DNA from: Cellvibrionaceae bacterium
GTDB lineage: Bacteria > Pseudomonadota > Gammaproteobacteria > Pseudomonadales > Cellvibrionaceae
DNA: 42,714 bases
Assembly: GCA_021151525.1 (NCBI GenBank)
Contig: JAGKXD010000026.1
Location: forward strand, 1-42,714
Reading direction: 5' to 3'
This document shows positions 16,342 to 23,857 of this stretch, one piece after another. A program made the position numbers and the translations under genes. A model generated the notes under the pieces. That model had not been told where the DNA came from and did no database searches. It saw nothing but the letters and a program-made list of their open reading frames with translations. The stretch's first letter is position 1; each line of letters starts with the position of its first letter.

Positions 16342-17373
16342 ATGAAAGAGATCGGTGAAAAAAAAGCAGTCTTAAAAATGGCAGATCTTGCCAAAATGGC
16401 TGGAGTATCCAAATCCACCGTATCGCGTGCATTACAAAATAGCGAGCTGATTAATATTGAAACTCGCGAGATGATTCAACGGCTCGCCAAATTACATAAC
16501 TATCGCCTTAATACTCAAGCAAGGAACTTTCGTTTAAAAGAATCCTTAACTATAGCGGTGCTTATTCCCTCTGCTGAAAATGCAAAATGGCAAATTTCAG
16601 ATTCATTCTTTATCGAATTATTAGGCGCAATTTCGGTTAGTTTGATGGAGCGCGGGCACGATATGTTGCTGTCCGGGCTCAATCTTCATCAAGAGGACTT
16701 GAGCGGTATGGGGCCAAGCAAGATCAACTGTGATGGGATTATTGTAATAGGTCAGGCAGATATTCATGAGCGCTTAAACCTAATGGCGCAAACCTATGAC
16801 TCCATGGTGGTGTGGGGGGCTCAATTAGACGGCCAGCGTTACTGCACCGTGGGCGGCGACAATCTGTTGGGTGGCCGTTTAGCAACCCAGCACCTCATTG
16901 AGCAGGGCTTCAAACGCATTGCCATTATTGGCGACCATCACACTCCCGAGGCGTTGTTGCGCTATCAGGGATACGAACAGGCATTAGCTGAAGCAGGCTT
17001 AGAAATAGACCCCGCGCTCCTTATTGTGACCGACGGGCAGCGCGATGCCGGCTATCAAGCAACTCTGCGCCTGCTCTCCAGTGGTGTGCCCTTCGATGCT
17101 ATATTCGCGTTAAGCGATGCCATTGCCATGAAAGCGATCAATGCGTTGGATGCTCACGGCCTTTCAGTGCCTGAAAATGTCGCTGTAGTGGGTTATGACG
17201 ATATTTCCCTCACCCGTTACTACACGCCTTCAATTACCACGGTACATCAAGACCGCGAGCTTGGTGGGAGACTACTCGTCGAAAAGCTGTTGAATATCAT
17301 TGATGGTCAAGCTGCAACATCGAGTGTCCTGCCAACTAATCTTGTTGTTCGAAACAGTTCCATTCGACACTAA
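16342..17373 (+). CDS. LacI-family transcriptional regulator, locus B
   Basis: This 343-residue repressor has an N-terminal helix-turn-helix (ADLAKMAGVSKSTVSRALQNSELI, residues 14-37), the hinge helix region, and a periplasmic-binding-protein-like effector domain. That domain begins at about residue 70 (LTIAVLIPSAENAKW) and ends with AVVGYDDISLTRYYTPSITTVHQD, the usual C-terminal signature. The gene is followed, 459 bp downstream in the same direction, by a carbohydrate TBDR. A 14-bp palindrome of LacI style lies in front of that TBDR, so this regulator probably controls locus B. The effector is presumably a sugar or a breakdown product, perhaps an alpha-glucoside given the GH13 gene. Family is certain; target and effector are inferred. 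Confidence 0.9.
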   Translation: MKEIGEKKAVLKMADLAKMAGVSKSTVSRALQNSELINIETREMIQRLAKLHNYRLNTQARNFRLKESLTIAVLIPSAENAKWQISDSFFIELLGAISVSLMERGHDMLLSGLNLHQEDLSGMGPSKINCDGIIVIGQADIHERLNLMAQTYDSMVVWGAQLDGQRYCTVGGDNLLGGRLATQHLIEQGFKRIAIIGDHHTPEALLRYQGYEQALAEAGLEIDPALLIVTDGQRDAGYQATLRLLSSGVPFDAIFALSDAIAMKAINALDAHGLSVPENVAVVGYDDISLTRYYTPSITTVHQDRELGGRLLVEKLLNIIDGQAATSSVLPTNLVVRNSSIRH

Positions 17374-17655
17374 AGCCCAAATTCATGTCTTATTTCATCT
17401 TCTTTTAAAAGCCATAGTTTTTATGTGGATATATATTGTTGACATATTGGCTGAATGAACTTCACTTAAGTCATTAGAGCAGTATTCAAAAATATCCTTA
17501 TAAAGCATAGGTTTAGCGCATTTATGAGCATTTAAGTGCCGCCTCTAAGGTTTTCAATACCCCCTCGATCATTGAAATGGACAAGTTCGCTATGATTAAT
17601 TTGGACACTATTTATTCAACATCCACTTGCAAATAAAAGTCTAAGTGCTATTGTT

Positions 17656-17682
17656 TTAATTAAATCACAGTGATTTAATTAA
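17656..17682. promoter_or_regulatory. 27-bp perfect palindrome of unknown function
   Basis: Thirteen-base arms TTAATTAAATCAC (17656-17668) and GTGATTTAATTAA (17670-17682) flank a single central A. There is no mismatch. It is not the CRP (TGTGA-N6-TCACA) or FNR (TTGAT-N4-ATCAA) pattern. No T-run marks it as a terminator of the 17373 gene, whose stop is nearly 300 bp away. A dimeric regulator site about 75-100 bp upstream of the LacI operator is the simplest reading. Confidence 0.7.
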
Positions 17683-17755
17683 TTGGGGTGGCGTAATTGT
17701 GGTTTTGAGGGTTTGCCTCCTTGCTTGGTTGAGCTGGGATAATAAGCTAAAAAAT

Positions 17756-17769
17756 TGCAACCGGTTGCA
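17756..17769. promoter_or_regulatory. LacI-family operator upstream of the locus B TBDR
   Basis: TGCAACCGGTTGCA is a perfect 14-bp even palindrome with a central CG, the standard form of LacI-family operators. It is clearly different from the NagR site (GACAACGTTGTC). It lies 64 bp before the TBDR ATG and downstream of the only LacI gene in this locus (16342-17373), the probable binding partner. Confidence 0.75.
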
Positions 17770-17832
17770 CTATTGTGATTGAGTCGTTGTAAAAATATTA
17801 GAGTTTAAAAACACACGAGATCGGAGAGAGTT

Positions 17833-20715
17833 ATGAGCCAAACAACATTATTTAAACCAGCCGTTTTGTCTATGGCGATTGCGTCTGTAATCTGCTCGAA
17901 CCTTGCTATCGCCGAGGAGTCCACCGACGAAGCAACAGAAATAACCATTACAGGTATTCGCGCCAGCTTGATGCGCGCTCAAGCGCTCAAAATGGAAAGT
18001 ACCTCTATCGTTGAAGCCATATCAGCAGAAGACATAGGTAAGTTGCCTGATTCCAGTATTGCTGAATCACTTTCCCGTTTACCAGGTCTGGCCGGCGAGC
18101 GCGTTGGTGGCCGCGTAAGCGGTATTTCGGTGCGCGGCTTCAAAGAGGACTTTGTGGGTACCACCATGAACGGCCGTGAGTTGCTTGGTATCGGCGATAA
18201 CCGTGGCGTTGAATACGATCTTTACCCCTCTGAGATTATGGCTGGTGCGGTAATCAACAAAACGGCTGAAGCCAAGCTGACCACTACCGGTATAGGCGGT
18301 ACTGTAGATTTACGCACCGCTCGCCCGTTGGATGTTGCGCCCAGCGTAACCATTAATGGTTCTTATGAAATGAATCAGCAGGGCTCAGACAACCCAGATT
18401 TTGACAGCACGGGTCATCGTTACGCACTGGGCTTCTCACACAAATATGCCGATGACACCATTGGTGTTGCCTTGGCTTACGCCTCGACCAAGTCGCCTAC
18501 TAATCAGCGCCAATACAGTGTATGGGGCTATAACAAGGACGCTGCTACTCAACGCTATACACCGAGCGGTCTGAATATCATGGATATTTCATCGGTGTTG
18601 GAGCGTGATACCTATTCAGCCGTAGTGCAATTCCGTCCGAACGACAATTTAGATATTACCCTCGACGGCCTTGATATTGATTACCGTGATTATGGTGTAA
18701 TTCGTGGGTTTATCGAGCCATTCTCTGTTGGTTCATTGAAAGCGGGCAGTGGTCAATTTGATGCAACGGGCACACAAGTGAATGCCAACCCCGTGCTGCG
18801 TACCGACCCTAAAGATATTCACGGCACCCTGAAAACCTTTGGCGGAAACGTCAAATACAAATTTAACGATACGTGGTCCACCAGTCTCGATGTAGCTCAT
18901 AGTGAGTCAACCAAAGACGATACCCGTGGTGAAAGTTACGCCGGCCTTGGTCGTTCAGGTTCTCTGACCAATGCTCAATTAGGTTCTCGTAACTTTACCA
19001 TGAGCTCGAAAGGTGCCTATTTTACAGGCATTTCAGGCATGGATTTCTCGAATTGGAATGCGATTAAATTGACCGGCCCTCAAGGCTGGGGTGGCTCCTT
19101 GGCGTCTTTAGCAAGTACGTTCGCGTCTAATGTTCAGAAGGCAGCGGGTGGCGGTGTTTACGATTATCAAAATGCGCAAGACGGCTTCTTAAACGTTGGT
19201 CATTTTGATGAAACGCTTACCACTGTTAAGTACGAGGTGACTGCAAAACTCGACAACAGTTTTATCACGCAAGTGACAGCCGGCGTTTATCACAGCGATA
19301 GAGATAAAACCAAAGAAAATGACGGTTATTTTGCAACATCACCAACCTATCCCTATGGTAATGGTACCGGTGTTGTGGACGAAGTTGTGCCCACAAAATA
19401 TCGCCATGGCTTAGCGGATTTGTCTTGGGCGGGTTTAGGCAAAGTTATCGCCTATGACGGATATGCACCTTACAAAGATGGTTACTATAAATTAACGCCC
19501 GCCATGAATTTGGAGCCAGATCGTTTGGGCGACTCTTATGAAATTAAAGAGAAAGTGACATCTTTCTACGTACAAGGTGATTTTGAAACTGAAGTACTTA
19601 GCAAAAAAGTGACGGGTAATTTGGGGGTGCAAGCGGTCGATACTGATCAGTCATCAACAGGTTATTTAGGTATCGTTAATCCACAATTTACTGTTGACCC
19701 TAACCCAATTTCTGGCAGCGCAAAATACACTAAAGTATTGCCAAGCCTTAACATTAATGCTGAATTGACTGACGGACAATTCGTGCGTTTCGGCGCGTCT
19801 AAAACCATCAGCCGCGCTCGTGTTGATCAAATGAAAGCATCTGGCTTTGTGAAGTATGACCAAAACATTGATTTAATGTTGTCAGAAAATATTGCCACCG
19901 ATGGAACACCTTGGTCGAAATTCCAAGGCAATCCTAAGTTGAAACCACTCGAATCGAACAACTTAGATTTGTCTTATGAAAATTATTTTGCCGAAGATGG
20001 TTACGTATCAGTTTCTTACTTCTATAAAGACTTGGTTAACTGGACGCGTGAAAGTAAAACCGTAATTGATTTCACCAACGATGTAACCAATCAAGGGGCC
20101 AATTATTACATTCCATCGTTCCACAACAAAACGGTACAAACCTCTGGAACCTACGGCCCGCATGATGTGTTTTACAATGCTGGTACTGTGGTTGCACCAT
20201 CGCAATTCAAAGGATATTTTTCAAGTTACGAAGATGGTTTGACTGGAACTGTTAAAGGTACTGAGGTCACCGCAAACGTTCCGTTAAATATTATTGCAGA
20301 TGCGTTAAATGGCTTTGGTGTTGCAGCGTCTGCATCGTTTATAGATGCAAAACTGGAAGATGGTTCAAAAATTCCAGGTCAATCAGACCGCGTATATTCA
20401 CTGACAGCTTACTACACCATCAGTGGTTTCGAAGTTCGTTTGGCTGGCACAAAACGCAGTGGCTTCACGTCTTATCAACGTGGCGGCAGTAACAAAATTG
20501 ATACAGTTACCCGTGAAGGCGTACAGCTTTTGGATGCGCAAATCAGTTATGACTTCGCTGAATCAGGTATTAAAAGTTTGCACGGTTTGAGAGTATCTTT
20601 GCAGGGCACCAACCTTACCAATGTGGATGAGCAAGACATTGGCGATACTGGGTTGCCAAATGCAAGCCGCTCATTTGGCCCAACCTATATGTTGAACCTA
20701 AACTATAAGTTTTAA
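17833..20715 (+). CDS. TonB-dependent outer-membrane receptor, locus B (TIGR01782-like, sugar type)
   Basis: This 960-residue TBDR is predicted to import an oligosaccharide. The signal peptide MSQTTLFKPAVLSMAIASVI ends around residue 27. The plug carries AISAEDIGKLPDSSIAESLSRLPGL and GISVRGFKEDFVGTTMNGREL, the signature of the Xanthomonas/Caulobacter carbohydrate TBDR group, and the protein ends MLNLNYKF, a terminal beta-strand with aromatic last residue. GGAGAG lies shortly before the ATG. It is preceded by a LacI-type operator and followed by an intrinsic terminator before two halogenase-like genes, as in locus A. The convergent secreted GH13 enzyme suggests a malto- or other alpha-gluco-oligosaccharide ligand. 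That substrate is an inference; the family is certain. Confidence 0.92.
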   Translation: MSQTTLFKPAVLSMAIASVICSNLAIAEESTDEATEITITGIRASLMRAQALKMESTSIVEAISAEDIGKLPDSSIAESLSRLPGLAGERVGGRVSGISVRGFKEDFVGTTMNGRELLGIGDNRGVEYDLYPSEIMAGAVINKTAEAKLTTTGIGGTVDLRTARPLDVAPSVTINGSYEMNQQGSDNPDFDSTGHRYALGFSHKYADDTIGVALAYASTKSPTNQRQYSVWGYNKDAATQRYTPSGLNIMDISSVLERDTYSAVVQFRPNDNLDITLDGLDIDYRDYGVIRGFIEPFSVGSLKAGSGQFDATGTQVNANPVLRTDPKDIHGTLKTFGGNVKYKFNDTWSTSLDVAHSESTKDDTRGESYAGLGRSGSLTNAQLGSRNFTMSSKGAYFTGISGMDFSNWNAIKLTGPQGWGGSLASLASTFASNVQKAAGGGVYDYQNAQDGFLNVGHFDETLTTVKYEVTAKLDNSFITQVTAGVYHSDRDKTKENDGYFATSPTYPYGNGTGVVDEVVPTKYRHGLADLSWAGLGKVIAYDGYAPYKDGYYKLTPAMNLEPDRLGDSYEIKEKVTSFYVQGDFETEVLSKKVTGNLGVQAVDTDQSSTGYLGIVNPQFTVDPNPISGSAKYTKVLPSLNINAELTDGQFVRFGASKTISRARVDQMKASGFVKYDQNIDLMLSENIATDGTPWSKFQGNPKLKPLESNNLDLSYENYFAEDGYVSVSYFYKDLVNWTRESKTVIDFTNDVTNQGANYYIPSFHNKTVQTSGTYGPHDVFYNAGTVVAPSQFKGYFSSYEDGLTGTVKGTEVTANVPLNIIADALNGFGVAASASFIDAKLEDGSKIPGQSDRVYSLTAYYTISGFEVRLAGTKRSGFTSYQRGGSNKIDTVTREGVQLLDAQISYDFAESGIKSLHGLRVSLQGTNLTNVDEQDIGDTGLPNASRSFGPTYMLNLNYKF

Positions 20716-20741
20716 AGTGCTATAGTTAAATCAGCATGTGG

Positions 20742-20772
20742 AACCTCACAGAGCGATCTGTGAGGTTTTTTT
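20742..20772 (+). terminator. Intrinsic terminator between the locus B TBDR and the halogenase-like genes
   Basis: AACCTCACAGA (20742-20752) and TCTGTGAGGTT (20757-20767) form an 11-bp perfect stem with a GCGA tetraloop, followed by T residues to 20772. It lies 27 nt after the TBDR stop and 38 nt before the next start. It rules out the longer in-frame GTG start at 20738 for the halogenase-like gene. Confidence 0.88.
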
Positions 20773-20809
20773 ACAATTGGGCATAGGTTTTTATCTCAAC
20801 GGAATTGCA

Positions 20810-22309
20810 ATGAATAATCCCATAAAAAAAATCGTGATAGCTGGTGGCGGTACGGCCGGTTGGATGACCGCAGCCTTACTTAAAAAAGTGTTACAGCACT
20901 CGGTAGATATTGAACTGGTTGAGTCTGAGGAAATTGGCATTATTGGGGTGGGTGAAGCGACCATCCCGCCGATTCAAACCTTCAATAGTTTTTTAGGTCT
21001 CAACGAGCCCGAATTTTTACGCGAATCAAAAGCGACCCTTAAACTCGCAATTCGTTTTGAGAATTGGAAAAAAATTGGCGAGCAGTATTACCACACATTC
21101 GGCGCCCCCGGTGCAAATTTGGGCTTTAGCCCATTTCAACATTATTGGTTGCGCGGATTACAAGAAGGTATCAACACCAGCCTGTGGGATTACGATTTAA
21201 ATTATCTCTGCTGCGAAACGCAGGTGTTTAGCAAATTCGATACGCCAGACCCGCTTTATCAAGTTCCCTACGCGTATCATTTAGATTCTGGATTGTACGG
21301 CCGCTATTTGCGACGCTTGAGTGAAGCGGCCGGCGTAAAGCGTATTGAAGGTAAAATTGCGCACGTAAAGCTTGATTCAAGTTCAGGAAATGTTACCTCC
21401 TTAGTTATGCAAAGCGGCGCAGAAATAAGTGGTGATTTATTTGTCGATTGCACTGGCATGCGCGGCTTGTTGATTCAAGATGCGCTGCAAACAGGTTATG
21501 AAGATTGGAAACATTGGTTGCCTTGCGACCGAGCATTAGCTGTGCCTTCAGAGCGATTAGCACAGACCTTACCCTATACGCGCTCAATTGCACGCAGCGC
21601 AGGTTGGCAATGGCGAATTCCGTTAACGCATCGTAATGGGAACGGTTTGGTCTACAGCTCAACGCATATGAGCGACGATGAAGCGGCGAATATTCTGTTA
21701 AATAATTTGGAATCAAAACCATTAGCAGATCCCAAAGCTATAAAATTTAGAACTGGCCGTACTCAGCAACAATGGAATAAAAATGTTGTTGCTGTTGGCT
21801 TGTCGAGTGGATTTTTAGAACCCTTGGAATCGACCAGTATTCATCTTATTCAATCGGCCGTGGTGCGGTTGCTGAAATTATTTCCGCATCAAAGTATTAC
21901 GCAAACACAAATCGATGCCTATAACCAAGAATCAAAAATAGAATATGAAACTGTGCGCGATTTTATTATTTTGCACTACTACCTAAACGAACGCGATGAC
22001 ACAGAGTTTTGGCGCGAGCTCCAATACATGGATGTTCCCGAAAGACTCAGTAACAAAATACAACTGTTCAGAGAAACCGGCAGCATTTTTAGCGATCACT
22101 TGGATATTTTCCACGATTCATCTTGGCTGCAAGTAATGATTGGTCAAGGCATTATGCCACAGGATTATCACCCTTCCGCCAAAGTCCCTTCGCTTGATCA
22201 GCTGCGCGCTACGCTCAGCCAAATTGCCGCCGCCAAGCGCAGACCGCTCAGTCAGCTATTAAAACATGATGATTTTTTGCAGCAATACGCGGGGGCTTCG
22301 CGTGGCTAA
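20810..22309 (+). CDS. Tryptophan-halogenase-family flavoprotein, locus B, first copy
   Basis: This 499-residue FAD-dependent halogenase-like protein keeps all motifs I can check: AGGGTAGW at residues 11-18, Lys78 in KATLKLAIRF (PrnA Lys79 position), W266-Q-W268-R-I-P271 (the WxWxIP motif that suppresses ordinary monooxygenase chemistry in true halogenases), and Glu340-Ser341 in FLEPLEST (PrnA Glu346-Ser347). It is therefore the best candidate in the window for real halogenating activity. ATG 20810 gives a start right before the FAD motif; an upstream GTG at 20738 lies in the terminator. The next gene overlaps its end, implying coupled translation. The substrate is unknown; regiochemistry cannot be read from the sequence. 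Confidence 0.9.
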   Translation: MNNPIKKIVIAGGGTAGWMTAALLKKVLQHSVDIELVESEEIGIIGVGEATIPPIQTFNSFLGLNEPEFLRESKATLKLAIRFENWKKIGEQYYHTFGAPGANLGFSPFQHYWLRGLQEGINTSLWDYDLNYLCCETQVFSKFDTPDPLYQVPYAYHLDSGLYGRYLRRLSEAAGVKRIEGKIAHVKLDSSSGNVTSLVMQSGAEISGDLFVDCTGMRGLLIQDALQTGYEDWKHWLPCDRALAVPSERLAQTLPYTRSIARSAGWQWRIPLTHRNGNGLVYSSTHMSDDEAANILLNNLESKPLADPKAIKFRTGRTQQQWNKNVVAVGLSSGFLEPLESTSIHLIQSAVVRLLKLFPHQSITQTQIDAYNQESKIEYETVRDFIILHYYLNERDDTEFWRELQYMDVPERLSNKIQLFRETGSIFSDHLDIFHDSSWLQVMIGQGIMPQDYHPSAKVPSLDQLRATLSQIAAAKRRPLSQLLKHDDFLQQYAGASRG

Positions 22310-23777
22310 ACCTATGCATATTGTTATTCTTGGTGGTGGAACCGCGGGTTGGATGGCGGCGAATTTATTTGCGAAACACTGGGCACCTGACCAAGTGCGA
22401 ATTAGCTTAATTGAATCACCAGCGATTGGCATTATCGGTGTAGGTGAAGGTTCAACACCTTCGCTTAAACATTTTTTTGAAAAATTAGATATTGCTGAAA
22501 CAGAATGGATGCCGCGCTGCAATGCAACCTATAAATTAAATATTCGCTTCTCGGGTTGGAGCCCAGCCTCTGGAGTAAACAGTTATTCACATCCTTTTTT
22601 TTCTCAGCTCGATAGTTTCACGCAAGATGCATTTTTTGTGAATTGCCATACTCGCCGCTTAGGTTTAGCCGTAAATACCACGCCAGAAGATTTTTTTATC
22701 AATGGTGTTTTAGCTCAGCAGCATAAATTGCCCATGCCCGCATCCAATTTTGTGTTTGATATGCAATATGGCTATCATTTTGATTCCCATTTGTTAGGTA
22801 GCTATTTGGCCGAGCGAGCGCAACAGCAGGGAGTGTTGTTGCGGCGAGAAACTATTGTAAATGTGCACCGCCAAGATATGGGTGACATAGCGGCTTTGCA
22901 GACGGAGAGCGGAGAAATAATTGCGGGCGATTTCTTTGTTGATTGCTCTGGTTTTGCATCAGTTCTCATGCAAAACACTCTTGGCGTAAAATTTCAATCG
23001 TTTAAAGATAATTTATTTAATGATAGCGCCGTGGTAATGCCTACACCCATTGCGAAAAAAATTCCGCTAGAAACGCATGCACAAGCATTGAGTGCGGGTT
23101 GGTGTTGGAAGATTCCCTTAACGAATCGTTTTGGTAACGGCTATGTGTATAGTTCAGACTTTATATCTCAAGAGCAAGCGGAGGCTGAGTTTCGCGCACA
23201 TGTGGGTGCGCGCGATACCGATGAATGCCGACATTTAAAGATGCGCGTTGGTCAGCTAGAAAGTCATTGGAGTCACAACTGTTTAGGTTTGGGCTTGTCT
23301 CAAGGATTTATTGAGCCGCTCGAAGCAACTGCTTTGCATCTCGTACAAACCGCTATTGAATCATTTATAGATTATTTCACGCAGGGAAATTTTACCGTGC
23401 AGGAACGCAATCGCTTTAACAAGGATATTCATGAACGTTTTACGCGTGTGCGCGATTACATAGTGGCGCACTATAAACTGAATACTCGCAATGATAGCGA
23501 TTATTGGCGTGCAAACCGCGACAATATGAATCTCTCTGATTCGCTATTACACATTCTAGATACTTGGTATAGGTGCGGCGACCTTGCTGCAGAAATTCAT
23601 CGCCAGCAATTGTCATCGCATTTTGGTGTTGCTTCTTGGCATTGTTTGTTGGCGGGCTATGGTGCCTTTCCCGCGTGCGCGCCCAATCAGCCGGGTAAAG
23701 GCGATCACTACGTGGAGCAAAAAATTTCTCAAAAGTTACAGAGTTGGGCGCTCAATTTCCCTGCCGTTAACACCTAA
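22302..23777 (+). CDS. Tryptophan-halogenase-family flavoprotein, locus B, second copy
   Basis: This 491-residue paralogue of the preceding gene has LGGGTAGW at residues 10-17, Lys78 in NATYKLNIRF, an intact W267-C-W269-K-I-P272 motif, and Glu341 in FIEPLEAT, where the following Ser of PrnA is Ala. GTG 22302 was chosen because GGGGG ends 6 nt upstream, and it overlaps the previous stop by 8 nt. ATG 22314, four codons later, is the alternative. Together with the preceding gene it forms a tandem pair downstream of the TBDR terminator. The two are clearly diverged, not a recent duplication. The role is unknown; activity is plausible but unproven. Confidence 0.88.
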   Translation: MAKPMHIVILGGGTAGWMAANLFAKHWAPDQVRISLIESPAIGIIGVGEGSTPSLKHFFEKLDIAETEWMPRCNATYKLNIRFSGWSPASGVNSYSHPFFSQLDSFTQDAFFVNCHTRRLGLAVNTTPEDFFINGVLAQQHKLPMPASNFVFDMQYGYHFDSHLLGSYLAERAQQQGVLLRRETIVNVHRQDMGDIAALQTESGEIIAGDFFVDCSGFASVLMQNTLGVKFQSFKDNLFNDSAVVMPTPIAKKIPLETHAQALSAGWCWKIPLTNRFGNGYVYSSDFISQEQAEAEFRAHVGARDTDECRHLKMRVGQLESHWSHNCLGLGLSQGFIEPLEATALHLVQTAIESFIDYFTQGNFTVQERNRFNKDIHERFTRVRDYIVAHYKLNTRNDSDYWRANRDNMNLSDSLLHILDTWYRCGDLAAEIHRQQLSSHFGVASWHCLLAGYGAFPACAPNQPGKGDHYVEQKISQKLQSWALNFPAVNT

Positions 23778-23814
23778 GTCCTAAACTCCCAATAGGTATT
23801 AAGTTTTACAACGA

Positions 23815-23846
23815 AACAGCCGAGCACATTAAGGTGTTCGGCTGTT
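23815..23846. terminator. Hairpin between convergent halogenase-like and GH13 genes
   Basis: AACAGCCGAGCAC (23815-23827) pairs with GTGTTCGGCTGTT (23834-23846), 13 bp with one G-T pair and a 6-nt loop. It lies between two converging stop codons (23777 and 23858), so it probably stops transcription from both sides. T-runs are weak on either strand. Confidence 0.65.
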
Positions 23847-23857
23847 GGTGAGCCTGA

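Larger units (their letters stand above)
17374..17832. other. Regulatory intergenic region between the LacI regulator and the locus B TBDR
   Basis: No credible coding sequence was found in this 459-bp AT-rich gap. It holds two symmetrical sites listed separately, a 27-bp palindrome at 17656-17682 and a LacI-type operator at 17756-17769. A possible -10 GATAAT lies at 17738-17743 with a poor -35 (TTGCCT, 17713-17718, 19-bp spacer). A start near 17750 would place the operator over the first transcribed bases. Confidence 0.65.

Noticed and set aside
17656..17682. CRP-binding site in the 27-bp palindrome
   Set aside because: The half-sites read TCAC-A-GTGA with a one-base centre, not TGTGA-N6-TCACA.
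20738..20809. Longer start for the first locus B halogenase-like gene (GTG 20738)
   Set aside because: The extension would be encoded by the terminator hairpin at 20742-20772; ATG 20810 directly precedes the FAD motif.
8055..23777. Possible loss of the catalytic Lys in the halogenase-like proteins, from Arg in the IRF segments of the locus B copies
   Set aside because: Alignment by eye with PrnA shows Lys79 corresponds to the Lys in AFK/ATLK/ATYK/ATFK, which all three copies keep; the IRF Arg aligns with PrnA Lys83.
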